Positions 26,207-34,064 of a stretch of 64,000 nucleotides of DNA are shown piece after piece. The stretch lies in the NCBI RefSeq assembly GCF_900108555.1, contig NZ_FNWV01000007.1, positions 62,001 to 126,000 of the forward strand, read 5' to 3'. The position numbers and the translations under genes were made by a program. The DNA comes from Ruminococcus flavefaciens. Its GTDB lineage: Bacteria; Bacillota; Clostridia; Oscillospirales; Ruminococcaceae. The notes under the pieces are model-generated. The model saw only the letters and a program-made list of their open reading frames with translations, ran no database searches and was not told the origin of the DNA. The number at the start of each line of letters is the position of its first letter. Within the stretch, counting starts at the first letter, position 1.

Positions 26207-26776
26207 ATGAACAATAGATTTATTCCAGGTACAACAATGAAATTTTCAGAGCAGGCTCGTGAATCTGCTTTTTCCATGATATCACCTGTCCTTGAAGCTA
26301 CAGGAGGACTTACACTTTCTCAGCTGTCAAAGCTCACAGGGCTTGAAGGCACTACTATCCAGAACTGGATAAAGCGCGGCTGGGTATCTGCTACAAAGGG
26401 TAAAAAGTATTCCGAAAAGCAGATAATAAGAATTATCCTTATCAATATGCTCAGAAAGGCTATGAAGCTGGAGGACATTGCAAATCTTATGAATTATATA
26501 AACGGTGATGTTGAAGATACTTCAGATGATATTATAGAGGATATCCTGCTTTATAATATCCTTTGCAGGATAATCTTCACAGCAGAGGACGAGGGGGCGT
26601 TCGATACCGAGCATATAAAGACTCTGGTATCCCGTGAGTTAGCGGATTATTCCAAGGAAGTCAAGGACATTGACAAGCTCCGAAAAGCCATGTATGTCAT
26701 GGTTATGGGGTACAGGAGCGGTTGCCTGAGGACTGAAATGGAAAAGGGGCTTGAGGTCATTCTTGAAGAAAAGTAA
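26207..26776 (+). CDS. DUF1836 putative DNA-binding regulator
   Basis: 189 residues. The N-terminal half carries a MerR-like helix-turn-helix, GGLTLSQLSKLTGLEGTTIQ then NWIKRGWVSATKGKKYSE, followed by INMLRKAMKLEDIANLMNYING and DDIIEDILLYNIL, the signature of the DUF1836 family. The C-terminal half is helical and may dimerise. Start: ATG 26207, nine bases after GAGGAG; ATG 26198 abuts that site and is unlikely. It is first in an operon with three small paralogues and an SPFH gene, behind a palindrome-bearing promoter. Its ligand and targets are unknown. Confidence 0.87.
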   Translation: MNNRFIPGTTMKFSEQARESAFSMISPVLEATGGLTLSQLSKLTGLEGTTIQNWIKRGWVSATKGKKYSEKQIIRIILINMLRKAMKLEDIANLMNYINGDVEDTSDDIIEDILLYNILCRIIFTAEDEGAFDTEHIKTLVSRELADYSKEVKDIDKLRKAMYVMVMGYRSGCLRTEMEKGLEVILEEK

Positions 26777-26825
26777 AGAACGGACACATTTTACATGATA
26801 TAAGGATCAAAGGGAGGCTTTAATA

Positions 26826-27023
26826 ATGAATGTTGTAACAGCATTACTAATGAGCAAAAAGAAGATAATTAAGTTATTTGAAGTATCAAAGGCTTATTCA
26901 GCAGACAGTGCAAAGTCGTTCGATGAACTTGGTATATTCAATCCCGAAGCAACATTTGAATTGCTGTACGACAATGTGATATCTGCAACAGAGGACGGAA
27001 AGTATTATCTTAATAAGAATTAA
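26826..27023 (+). CDS. Small paralogous protein 1 (winged-helix-like)
   Basis: 65 residues, ATG 26826 after GGGAGG. Pattern: a basic N-terminal helix (SKKKIIKLFEVSKAYS), DSAKSFDELGIFNPE, and the C-terminal block NVISATEDGKYYLNKN. It is the first of three tandem paralogues; compared with the other two it lacks about four residues in the middle. The tail, ending in a turn and Tyr-Tyr strand, looks like the wing of a small winged helix, but no family is recognised. It lies 49 bases after the DUF1836 gene. Confidence 0.72.
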   Translation: MNVVTALLMSKKKIIKLFEVSKAYSADSAKSFDELGIFNPEATFELLYDNVISATEDGKYYLNKN

Positions 27024-27065
27024 AGCTTAAACTCGTATTTGAATATACCAAAAAGGAGAATAATT

Positions 27066-27278
27066 ATGGCAAGCATTTTACCAGCATTAGTTTTAAGACA
27101 GAAAAGAATAGTAAAATTACTTGAAAAAGCAGGAGCATTTTCAAAGGAAACTGCCAAAGGGCTTGATGAGATAGGATTATTAAATCCGAATACATTTTCT
27201 GGTTTGACCAAGAAATTAGTAAAATATAATGTAATATCTGCAACAGAGGACGGAAAGTATTATCTTAACAAGAATTAA
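27066..27278 (+). CDS. Small paralogous protein 2 (winged-helix-like)
   Basis: 70 residues from ATG 27066, seven bases after AAGGAGA; an upstream in-frame TTG at 27039 has no ribosome site. Sequence shows RQKRIVKLLEKAGAFSKETA, KGLDEIGLLNPNTFSGLT and the tail NVISATEDGKYYLNKN, identical in its 16 residues to paralogue 1. At the DNA level the last 51 bases differ at only two sites from paralogue 1 while the rest has diverged. Function unknown. Confidence 0.75.
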   Translation: MASILPALVLRQKRIVKLLEKAGAFSKETAKGLDEIGLLNPNTFSGLTKKLVKYNVISATEDGKYYLNKN

Positions 27279-27309
27279 TGCTTTGGACCTGCTGTAAGGG
27301 GGAATTATT

Positions 27310-27525
27310 ATGGCAGTATTCGTACCACCTGTATTCTTAATAAGGAAAAAACGGATAATGAGATCACTTATGAAAGCAAATGCATATTCACCTGATACTG
27401 CGAAGAGACTTGACGAGATAGGATTGCTAAGTCCTTACAGTTTCCCGTTCATTACGCTCAGGCTGGTAAGGCGAAATGTCATATCAGTAACAGATGAAGG
27501 AAAATATTATATAACACACCAGTAA
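27310..27525 (+). CDS. Small paralogous protein 3 (winged-helix-like)
   Basis: 71 residues, ATG 27310 after AAGGGGG. It keeps the same plan (RKKRIMRSLMKANAYSPDTA, KRLDEIGLLSPYSFP, VRRNVISVTDEGKYYITHQ) but is more divergent and more basic than paralogues 1 and 2. The Arg/Lys-rich surface would fit nucleic acid or membrane contact. It lies 23 bases before the SPFH gene. Function unknown. Confidence 0.75.
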   Translation: MAVFVPPVFLIRKKRIMRSLMKANAYSPDTAKRLDEIGLLSPYSFPFITLRLVRRNVISVTDEGKYYITHQ

Positions 27526-27548
27526 ATGTAGTTTAAAGGAGAATTATT

Positions 27549-28451
27549 ATGCCAATTGATGTAAGAGAGATCAACAGAAATGCTCCAAGGAAGCCAAGCT
27601 TCAAGGGCGTTAAGTGGGCTGTTATAGGTCTTGCAGCAATTCTTGTAGCTGCAAATTCATTTACCATAGTTCCTGCAGGTAATACAGGTGTAGTTCTTAC
27701 ACTTGGAGAGGTCTCTGCAAATCCGCTTTCTGAGGGATTTCACCTCAAAGCACCATTCATACAGCAGGTCGAGGATATGTCCAACAAGATACAAGTGTTC
27801 AACGCTACAGCAACAGCTGTCTCCCGTGACCTTCAGACTGTAAACAGCGAGATCGCTGTAAACTACAGACTTGTTTCAGACAAATCACCTGATATGTACA
27901 AGAATGTAGGTCTTGAATACAGCACTATCCTTGTATCTCCCGTAGTTCAGGAGTGCATGAAGTCAGCTACCGCAAAGTACAACGCAGAACAGCTCATTAC
28001 AGAGCGTGAGTCGGTAAGTACCGAGGTAAAGACCGCTCTTGACGAAAAGCTCAATATTTACGGTATCTATATCGAGAAATTCAATATCGTAAACTTTGAC
28101 TTCACAGAAGAATTCAACAACGCTATCGAAGCAAAGCAGGTGGCTGAACAGAACCTGCTCAAGACCAAGACCGAACAGGAGCAGGCTAAGGTAGTTGCAA
28201 AGACTGAGGCTGAAAAGAAGGTCATTGCAGCAAATGCCGAGGCAGAAGCAATACTCGCTCAGGCACAGGCTCAGGCTGACGCAAACAAGCTCCTTGAAGA
28301 GTCACTTTCAAGCAAGGTAATCGCTTACGAGCAGATCCAGAAATGGGACGGCGTAATGCCTAAGGTAACAGGCAAGGACGGCGGACTCCTCATAGATGTT
28401 AACATAGATGAGTCTGCAAATAACGCTGCGGCTTCAACACCGCAGAACTGA
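27549..28451 (+). CDS. SPFH/prohibitin family membrane protein
   Basis: 300 residues. A short cytoplasmic N-terminus, one membrane helix (about 23-42), the SPFH domain (about 45-215: VPAGNTGVVLTLGEV, LSEGFHLKAPF, IQVFNATATAVSRDLQTV) and a C-terminal coiled coil rich in Glu/Ala/Lys (about 215-275). Such proteins form large membrane-attached rings that organise lipids and proteases such as FtsH. ATG 27549 follows GGAG. It closes the DUF1836/paralogue operon, suggesting that the small proteins regulate or bind to the ring; that link is inference. Confidence 0.92.
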   Translation: MPIDVREINRNAPRKPSFKGVKWAVIGLAAILVAANSFTIVPAGNTGVVLTLGEVSANPLSEGFHLKAPFIQQVEDMSNKIQVFNATATAVSRDLQTVNSEIAVNYRLVSDKSPDMYKNVGLEYSTILVSPVVQECMKSATAKYNAEQLITERESVSTEVKTALDEKLNIYGIYIEKFNIVNFDFTEEFNNAIEAKQVAEQNLLKTKTEQEQAKVVAKTEAEKKVIAANAEAEAILAQAQAQADANKLLEESLSSKVIAYEQIQKWDGVMPKVTGKDGGLLIDVNIDESANNAAASTPQN

Positions 28452-28494
28452 AATGGATAAACTTTCGGGGGGAATAATAAAGCTGCTCTCGGAG

Positions 28495-28720
28495 CGGCAA
28501 TGATCTCCGGCCTCCGCAAAAGGGGACGGAGGAGGAGATCCGTTCATCATCTACCAAGATAGGGATAGAAGCTCGGGGTATAACAGAGAGCTTCACGTAC
28601 ATAAAAAATGCGGCAAGTCTGGGGAGACTTCCGCAAGTTGGGGTAAACATTATTTCATATATTAGTTCATGAATAACTAAAGCTTATGTAGGGGTACATA
28701 AGCTTTTTCTTTTTTCTTTC
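28495..28720 (+). ncRNA. Candidate structured RNA behind the SPFH gene
   Basis: A 225-base non-coding stretch has three successive strong hairpins: 28502-28540 (GATCTCC and CCTCCG arms pairing with CGGAGG and GGAGATC, small internal loop), 28610-28634 (GCGG-AAGTCT with GGGG loop) and a 12-bp terminator stem 28679-28706 followed by T-rich sequence. G/C-rich structure contrasts with the surrounding AT-rich spacer. No long open frame with an initiation signal spans it; tiny frames at 28453 and 28500 (17 and 20 codons) are unconvincing. It might be an independent small RNA or the processed 3' UTR of the operon. I recognise no known RNA family. Confidence 0.5.
28679..28720 (+). terminator. Intrinsic terminator after the SPFH operon/candidate RNA
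   Basis: AAAGCTTATGTA (28679-28690), loop GGGG, TACATAAGCTTT (28695-28706), then TTCTTTTTTCTTTC. Confidence 0.85.
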
Positions 28721-28933
28721 TCCGCGTAAAGATTTTGTTGAGGCTTTAGCTTTAGCCGTGAGAGACAATAAACGAATGGCATATATCATCGCGTGACAGC
28801 GTGACGCTGCACCCTTTCTCCGCGGCGCAGAGCCTGCGCTCCCTTGCTCCGCGTGAGAGATTTATCGGGACTTTAGCTTAAGCCGCGGGAGACAATAAAC
28901 GAATGACATATATCATCGTGTGATTGCGTGACC
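28719..28933 (+). repeat. Dispersed repeat of about 100 bp, two tandem copies
   Basis: Copy A (28719-28815) and copy B (28846-28933) share CTCCGCGT, GGCTTTAGC or GACTTTAGC, TAGCCG or AAGCCG, GAGACAATAAACGAATG, CATATATCATCG and GCGTGAC in the same order. An inverted third copy lies at 23994-24100. No open frame is kept among copies. Confidence 0.75.
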
Positions 28934-28934
28934 T

Positions 28935-29043
28935 TGTTGTATTAATTCGGAACTCGCCCCTACAATGCGCTAATGTGACTTGCATCATAAGGCAGGGGCG
29001 GATACTATCCGCCCCTACTTAGCTCTTAGTTCTAATTTCGCCC
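28935..29043. repeat. Intergenic hairpin-repeat block
   Basis: Contains GGGGCGGATA-CTATCCGCCCCTAC, two further CGCCCCTAC ends and the string TAGCTCTTAGTTCTAA. It runs up to the stop codon of the metal-dependent hydrolase gene. No terminator other than these hairpins is seen. Confidence 0.65.
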
Positions 29044-29859
29044 CTACAATTGTGAATTATGAATTGATTCGAGGAGCTTTTCGGCGTTGCGGTAGAAGAT
29101 AAGCTCCTTTTCCTCGTCTGTGAGGGGAAGCCTGTTTATCATGGCTATCTCGTTTGCAGGCTCGTCCCACGGGCAGTCGCTTCCGAAGAGGACTTTATCT
29201 GCGCCCTGCATACGTATTATGCGCAGGAGCTGTTCGTCCTCGATATATCGTGAGATAACTCCCACATCGAACCACAGATTGTCGAATTTTCCTGCTGTGT
29301 ATTTTTCAATGTCGTCCCAGAGCTTCATGCCCCCAAGATGTGCGGCAACTATGGTAAGCTTCGGGAAAGTCTCCGCTACAGCCGCAAAGCTCTGTGGAGT
29401 TGCTCTTATGATATCTTCGGAGTAAGGATCCCAGCCGCCGTGGAAAACGGCTATAAGTCCAAGCTCGGCTATTTTTTCGTATATTGGGAACATTCTCTCC
29501 TCATGGGGACAGAACTTCTGATACTCTGAGTGAAACTTAACGCCGCAGAGTCCCAGAGACTTTATACGCTCAACCTCTGCAACAGCGTCCTCAGCGTCAG
29601 GGTGGACAGTTCCGCAGCAGTAGATACCGCCGCCCATTATTTCAGCCGCCCAGTTGTTGATAGCGGTCTGCTGTGAGGGCTTTGTGGCTACAGGCAGGAG
29701 CATAGCGCGGTCTATGCCGTTCTCAGCCATTTTTCTGCGCAGTCCGTTTAAAGTGCCGTCAGTTGCGGGAGTTATGCCGCTTGTCTCGGAAAGTCCAGAC
29801 ATAGCGCGTTCTGCAAGGGTGTCAGTGAATGCGTGGGTGTGAAAATCAAAATATCTCAT
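29044..29859 (-). CDS. Amidohydrolase-2-type metal-dependent hydrolase
   Basis: 271 residues from ATG 29859. A TIM-barrel hydrolase of the amidohydrolase-2 family: FDFHTHAF supplies the first metal-binding His pair, FHGGWDPYSED the next, AHLGGMK another His and LFGSDCPWDEP the conserved Asp. Members include decarboxylases and lactonases, so the reaction is open. The frame can begin at GTG 29871, overlapping the ArsR stop; I prefer ATG 29859 with GGAG 11 bases upstream, but either is possible. It is the last gene of a three-gene unit with the ArsR regulator. Confidence 0.82.
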   Translation of the reverse strand: MRYFDFHTHAFTDTLAERAMSGLSETSGITPATDGTLNGLRRKMAENGIDRAMLLPVATKPSQQTAINNWAAEIMGGGIYCCGTVHPDAEDAVAEVERIKSLGLCGVKFHSEYQKFCPHEERMFPIYEKIAELGLIAVFHGGWDPYSEDIIRATPQSFAAVAETFPKLTIVAAHLGGMKLWDDIEKYTAGKFDNLWFDVGVISRYIEDEQLLRIIRMQGADKVLFGSDCPWDEPANEIAMINRLPLTDEEKELIFYRNAEKLLESIHNSQL

Positions 29860-29867
29860 GCAGCAGC

Positions 29868-30218
29868 TCACTCCATAACGTGTTCCATTGCGTGATAGAA
29901 GATAGTCTTAACATGGTCATCGCAAAGGGAGTAGTAGATAGTCTTGCCCTCGCGTCTCGAGCTTACAAGGCGAGCCTGTTTCAGCACTCTCAGCTGGTGG
30001 GATATAGCGGACTGTGTCATATTGAGCAGCCTTGCAATATCACAGACACACATTTCACTCTGACAGAGTACGAATATTATCCTTATCCTTGTAGCATCGC
30101 CGAAAATTTTAAGAAGCTCCGCAGCCTCGTAAAGTACAGCTTCATCGGGCATGACCTTTGAGACCTTGTCAACGATTTCGTTATGCACTCCGTGAGTGCC
30201 GCAGATGTGTTCGTCCAT
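29868..30218 (-). CDS. ArsR/SmtB-family metal-responsive repressor
   Basis: 116 residues. The winged helix contains the alpha-3 motif SEMCVCDIARLL, close to the ELCVCD metal site of CadC/ArsR proteins, the recognition helix MTQSAISHQLRVLKQ, and the wing SRREGKTIYYSL. The last helix (DDHVKTIFYHAMEHV) carries His residues that match the alpha-5 zinc site of SmtB/CzrA. Extra Cys/His at the N-terminus (HICGTHGVH) may add ligands. Such proteins leave DNA when zinc, cadmium or lead binds. No metal exporter is adjacent, which is atypical. ATG 30218 is preceded by AAGGAGG. Confidence 0.92.
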   Translation of the reverse strand: MDEHICGTHGVHNEIVDKVSKVMPDEAVLYEAAELLKIFGDATRIRIIFVLCQSEMCVCDIARLLNMTQSAISHQLRVLKQARLVSSRREGKTIYYSLCDDHVKTIFYHAMEHVME

Positions 30219-30228
30219 TATTTCCTCC

Positions 30229-30666
30229 TTAGATATTTGGGAATATGAGAATGCCTGCTATTATAGACGCTATACTCAGTAAAAAGCCTATGGTACAGGT
30301 AGTGCAGGCGAATTTATCGTAAACGTATTTATTGTTTCTTGTGAGAAAAACAGTGTGTTTCTTGTCACTTGGGTAGAGTTTGCTTTGAAGAAAGCCTTCC
30401 TCGGGGAAGATATTGGGGTATTCCGTACCGTCAACGATGTAGTATGCCACGTTAAATCTGTTTCGCGGACTTTTGTCTATCCTTGAAAAAGAAGCAGTGT
30501 GCTTTTTCGTGAAGAGCAGTCTCACGAAGAATACAGTCAGGAGTATCATAGATACTGCGAAAGCGAGAGCGATAAGGGCAGCAAAGCCGAATACCAGCCA
30601 TATTACCTTTACGCCCACTATTACTGCAAGCACCGATACTACCAATATAACAAGAATGATCTCCAT
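30229..30666 (-). CDS. Membrane protein of unknown function
   Basis: 145 residues from ATG 30666, with AAAGGGGG upstream; the open frame runs 18 codons further without a ribosome site. It has two adjoining hydrophobic helices at the N-terminus (about 3-48), a soluble domain of about 70 residues and a C-terminal helix with CTTCTIG before it. The two cysteines could bind metal, which would fit the ArsR gene ten bases downstream, but this is speculative. First gene of the unit behind the promoter at 30725-30753. Confidence 0.72.
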   Translation of the reverse strand: MEIILVILVVSVLAVIVGVKVIWLVFGFAALIALAFAVSMILLTVFFVRLLFTKKHTASFSRIDKSPRNRFNVAYYIVDGTEYPNIFPEEGFLQSKLYPSDKKHTVFLTRNNKYVYDKFACTTCTIGFLLSIASIIAGILIFPNI

Positions 30667-30724
30667 GACCGCGCCCCCTTTACGGTTATGATATCTGCTT
30701 GTCCGAGCATTATATATCACTATA

Positions 30725-30753
30725 AGTATAGCATATTTTTCTCATTAAATCAA
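30725..30753 (-). promoter_or_regulatory. Promoter of the membrane protein/ArsR/hydrolase unit
   Basis: On the minus strand TTGATT (30748-30753), 17 bases, TATACT (30725-30730), about 60 bases before the start codon. Confidence 0.75.
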
Positions 30754-30774
30754 CAGTTATGTTTTTAGGTAATA

Positions 30775-31737
30775 TCAGGCGAAGGCTGAATGTATTATCT
30801 CCGTAAGCTCTGCACCGTGTTCCGTGAACTGTTTTAGCTGGCTGAGGAGCTGCTCTGCACGGGCGAGACAGTCCGCAGAGGTCTTGCCGCGGAAGTACTT
30901 GTTTTCGCTTTTGCAGTCGATGAGATAGCGTACAGCAAGCTCACCTGTGAGCCATAAAATGCCGTAATACAGGGAGTTCACCTCATCATCTGAGAGTATG
31001 CCGCCAAGTCCCTGAGCAAAGCCTGCGGTTATATGGCGGACAGGCGACAGGTCGGTGATGCCGTTTTTGCAGACCGAGCGCACAAGGTCGCCGTAATCAA
31101 TGGCTGCATAGCCGCACATGACCGTGTCAAGGTCTATTATGGTCGTTTTATGGGCGATTATTATATTATCCGCTTTTGCATCGCCGTGTATGATACGCTT
31201 TTGCAGTGAACTGTCGAACACCTGTCCCAGCGTATCACGGAGCTTATCGAGAGCCGCCATTACATCTCTGTCTATGCCGTTTTTTGAAGCAAGTACAGCG
31301 AAATATCCGTCAAAATCGTGAAATCCTTCGATAGCAGGAGTGCTGCTGAGTTCACTGCCGTCCATAATGCGGATAAAAGTGCCGAATGACCGTCCCGCAG
31401 CCATTGGTTCAGCCGAAGCTTCTGCGGTCGCCGTTATATATCTGTAGATACGCCATACCTTTTCATCTGCGGCTGCATAGTTTTTATCGCCGCAGGAGAT
31501 AAAATGCGGAACGGCAATATCACAGCCGCCGACTTTCGCAAAAGCTGCTTCAATGCGGCTTATGTTGTCCATAACAGCTTCGGGAGCACGAAATACAGCC
31601 CTGTTCAGAGATTGGAGCACGCATTTTTCGCCGCCGCAGACAGCAAGAAAGGTTCGGTTTATGTGACCTGCCGAAAGCTCTGTGAGTGCGTCAGCTTCGG
31701 GAAGTCCGAAAAGCGTTGGTATATTGCGGATATCCAT
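30775..31737 (-). CDS. Aminoglycoside-phosphotransferase-fold kinase
   Basis: 320 residues from ATG 31737, seven bases after AGGAGG. The kinase motifs are IIHGDAKADNIII (Brenner-type catalytic loop with Asp and Asn) and IIDLDTVMCGYAAID (metal-binding Asp). The N-terminal part LSAGHINRTFLAVCGGEKCVLQ is typical of sugar or amino-alcohol kinases such as N-acetylhexosamine 1-kinase and choline kinase. The substrate is probably a sugar, given the fold and similarity in the N-lobe, but that is inferred. The gene is alone between repeat blocks and the ArsR unit. Confidence 0.83.
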   Translation of the reverse strand: MDIRNIPTLFGLPEADALTELSAGHINRTFLAVCGGEKCVLQSLNRAVFRAPEAVMDNISRIEAAFAKVGGCDIAVPHFISCGDKNYAAADEKVWRIYRYITATAEASAEPMAAGRSFGTFIRIMDGSELSSTPAIEGFHDFDGYFAVLASKNGIDRDVMAALDKLRDTLGQVFDSSLQKRIIHGDAKADNIIIAHKTTIIDLDTVMCGYAAIDYGDLVRSVCKNGITDLSPVRHITAGFAQGLGGILSDDEVNSLYYGILWLTGELAVRYLIDCKSENKYFRGKTSADCLARAEQLLSQLKQFTEHGAELTEIIHSAFA

Positions 31738-31769
31738 GATATCACCTCCTGTTTGATCCATAATTCATA

Positions 31770-32105
31770 ATTATATGGGCGAAATTAGAACTAAGAACTA
31801 AGAGCTAAGAATTGTAGGGGCTGGCGTCCTCGACAGCCCGTGCCTTACGTAATAAATTCCATGAGCGAACTGTAGGGGCGAACATTGTTCGCCCGAGCCT
31901 TTAGCCCTTAGCCGTTAGTCTGTAGGGGACGGCGTCCACGACGACCCGAGTCTTACGATGTAAACAACATAAACGCGCTGTAGGCAGCATGACCTGCGCC
32001 CGTGTGTCGAAGCAAGTGAGAGAAAATCGAAAAGGGCGGATAATATCCGCCCCTACAGTTGCGGAACGCCGAGGCGGCGTTCCCTACTCACTACTTACTT
32101 ATTTC
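31770..32105. repeat. Intergenic hairpin-repeat block with TAAGAACTAAGAGC units
   Basis: Contains a CTAAGAACTAAGAGCTAAGAATTG tract, then hairpins GGGCTGGCGTCCTCGACAGCCCG, GGGCGAAC-ATT-GTTCGCCC (31876-31894), GGACGGCGTCC and GGGCGGATAATATCCGCCC, ending with a GGAACGCCGAGGCGGCGTTCC stem. No coding potential; it fills the gap between divergent-free minus-strand genes. Confidence 0.75.
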
Positions 32106-32111
32106 TACTTA

Positions 32112-33470
32112 CTAATTCTTCAGGCTCTGCATAGGTGCAGGGATACGTCCGCCGCGGTTGATGAACTTAGCAGGCGACTTCTCGCGTATAGGCATAACAG
32201 GACCGCTTCCGAGGAGTCCGCCGAATTCGAGGGTATCTCCCTCTTTCTTGCCTATAGCAGGGATAAGACGTACAGCAGTTGTCTTTGAGTTTACCATACC
32301 GATAGCAGCTTCGTCTGCAATGATAGCAGAGATAGTCTCGGGAGTTATCTCGCCCGGAACTACTATCATATCAAGTCCTACAGAGCATACAGCTGTCATA
32401 GCTTCGAGCTTTTCAAGGCTGAGTACTCCTGCAACGGCAGCGTCTATCATGCCTGCGTCCTCTGATACGGGGATAAATGCACCTGAGAGTCCGCCGACTG
32501 TAGAAGAAGCCATTACGCCGCCCTTCTTTACTGCATCGTTGAGCATTGCGAGGCAGGCTGTAGTACCGTGAGTACCGCACATTTCCAGTCCCATTTCCTC
32601 GAGGATATGAGCAACACTGTCGCCGATAGCAGGTGTAGGAGCAAGTGACAGGTCAACTATACCGAAAGGTACGCCGAGGAGCTCGGAAGCTCTTGCGCCG
32701 ACGAGCTGACCCATACGTGTTATCTTGAATGCAGTCTTTTTGATTATATCTGCAATTTCATTTATTGAAGCGTCAGGGTACTTTGTAAGAGCTGCGCGGA
32801 CAACTCCGGGACCTGATACGCCAACGTGTATCTCGCAGTCAGGCTCGCCCACACCGTGGAAAGCACCTGCCATGAATGGGTTATCCTCGACAGCATTGCA
32901 GAATACGACCAGCTTTGCAGGTCCTATGCAGTCGCGGTCTGCGGTCTTTATTGCAGTTTCCTTGACTATCTGACCCATGAGCTTTACAGCGTCCATATTT
33001 ATACCCGACTTTGTAGAGCCGATATTTACAGATGAGCAGATGTTCTGTGTAACGTCGAGAGCTTCGGGGATAGACTTGATAAGTGCCATATCTCCTGCGC
33101 TGAAGCCCTTGTGTACAAGTGCGGAATATCCGCCTATGAAGTTTACGCCGCAGGTATCAGCTGCTCTCTGGAGCGTCTTTGCGAACTTTACTGTATCACT
33201 GTTCGGACAGGCAGCAGCGAGCATAGCGATAGGAGTTACCGAGATACGCTTGTTTACGATAGGTATACCGTACTCAGTCTCTATCTGCTGACCGACAGCA
33301 ACGAGGTTTCCTGCCTTTGATACTATTTTATTGTAGACCTTCTCGCAGGCTTTATCAATATCCGTGTCGATACAGTCAAGGAGAGAGATACCCATAGTTA
33401 TAGTACGGATATCAAGGCACTCGTCCTGTATCATGCGGATAGTTTCAAGTATATTATATACATTAAGCAT
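32112..33470 (-). CDS. PFL-like family protein (UPF0210/DUF711)
   Basis: 452 residues, full length. Conserved segments: [20 protein letters not shown] near the N-terminus, [54 protein letters not shown] and [12 protein letters not shown]. The fold is related to pyruvate formate-lyase-like proteins but the activity is unknown. It is translated just after an ACT-domain protein (18 bases apart), the pairing seen in many Gram-positive genomes, so the two probably function together in sensing a small molecule. ATG 33470 follows AAGGAAG. Confidence 0.94.
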   Translation of the reverse strand: MLNVYNILETIRMIQDECLDIRTITMGISLLDCIDTDIDKACEKVYNKIVSKAGNLVAVGQQIETEYGIPIVNKRISVTPIAMLAAACPNSDTVKFAKTLQRAADTCGVNFIGGYSALVHKGFSAGDMALIKSIPEALDVTQNICSSVNIGSTKSGINMDAVKLMGQIVKETAIKTADRDCIGPAKLVVFCNAVEDNPFMAGAFHGVGEPDCEIHVGVSGPGVVRAALTKYPDASINEIADIIKKTAFKITRMGQLVGARASELLGVPFGIVDLSLAPTPAIGDSVAHILEEMGLEMCGTHGTTACLAMLNDAVKKGGVMASSTVGGLSGAFIPVSEDAGMIDAAVAGVLSLEKLEAMTAVCSVGLDMIVVPGEITPETISAIIADEAAIGMVNSKTTAVRLIPAIGKKEGDTLEFGGLLGSGPVMPIREKSPAKFINRGGRIPAPMQSLKN

Positions 33471-33488
33471 TGAGCTTTCTTCCTTTCA

Positions 33489-33758
33489 TCAGATACTGTG
33501 CATTGAGTTGAAGATATCCTCGTGCATTGTGTGGATAGAGAGACCAAGCTCAGTGCCGAGGGTGTTCATTCTTTCTACAAGCTCAGAGAAATCGCCCTTG
33601 ATAGCCGATATATCCACCAGCATTATCATAGCGAACATATCCTGAAGAACGCTCTGTGTTACCTCTATTACGTTAACATTGTACTCAGCGCAGATACCGC
33701 TTACCTTGTGGAGAATTCCCACAGTATCCTTACCTATTACAGTTACAACTGCTCTCAT
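33489..33758 (-). CDS. ACT-domain protein (UPF0237 type)
   Basis: 89 residues from ATG 33758, with CGGAGG upstream; the open frame continues 27 codons into the promoter region without signals. A single ACT domain (AVVTVIGKDTVGILHKVSGICAEYN, then IEVTQSVLQDMFAMIML) that would bind an amino acid or similar ligand as a dimer. It is co-transcribed with the PFL-like gene from the promoter at 33811-33839. A regulatory subunit role is inferred from the conserved pairing. Confidence 0.93.
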   Translation of the reverse strand: MRAVVTVIGKDTVGILHKVSGICAEYNVNVIEVTQSVLQDMFAMIMLVDISAIKGDFSELVERMNTLGTELGLSIHTMHEDIFNSMHSI

Positions 33759-33810
33759 GATCAAAACCTCCGTTTTATTGTTATTCGGTGTATCCCGAAT
33801 GATTGATATA

Positions 33811-33839
33811 ATTATAACACACTTATTCCGAAAAAGCAA
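33811..33839 (-). promoter_or_regulatory. Promoter of the ACT/PFL-like operon
   Basis: On the minus strand TTGCTT (33834-33839), 17 bases, TATAAT (33811-33816). Confidence 0.75.
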
Positions 33840-33859
33840 CAGCCACGGGAAATTTTTTC

Positions 33860-34000
33860 ATCTAAGAACTTAGAACTAAGAGCTAAGAACTAAGAGCTAA
33901 GAATTGTAGGGGCGGCGTTTCGCCGCCCGTCAATTACGTTTAAATCACAAATGACACACTGTAGGGAACGCCGCCCTCGGCGTTCCGAGCCATTAGCCTG
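33860..34000. repeat. Intergenic hairpin-repeat block with TAAGAACTAAGAGC units
   Basis: Five octamer-like TAAGAACT or TAAGAGCT units (33861-33905) are followed by GGGCGGCG-TTT-CGCCGCCC (33910-33928) and GTAGGGAACGCCG-CCCT-CGGCGTTCC. It separates divergent promoters. Confidence 0.75.
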
Positions 34001-34007
34001 CGCCCCC

Positions 34008-34036
34008 TTGCTATTTCAAAAATTATATGTTATAAT
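34008..34036 (+). promoter_or_regulatory. Promoter of the PHP phosphatase gene
   Basis: TTGCTA (34008-34013), 17 bases, TATAAT (34031-34036), about 30 bases before ATG 34065. Confidence 0.75.
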
Positions 34037-34064
34037 ATTAGAATATCAAAAAAGAGGTGATACC

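Noticed and set aside
28453..28562. Two tiny overlapping frames (17 and 20 codons, ATGA overlap) after the SPFH gene
   Set aside because: Weak initiation and low-complexity Arg-rich product; hairpin-forming potential explains the sequence better.
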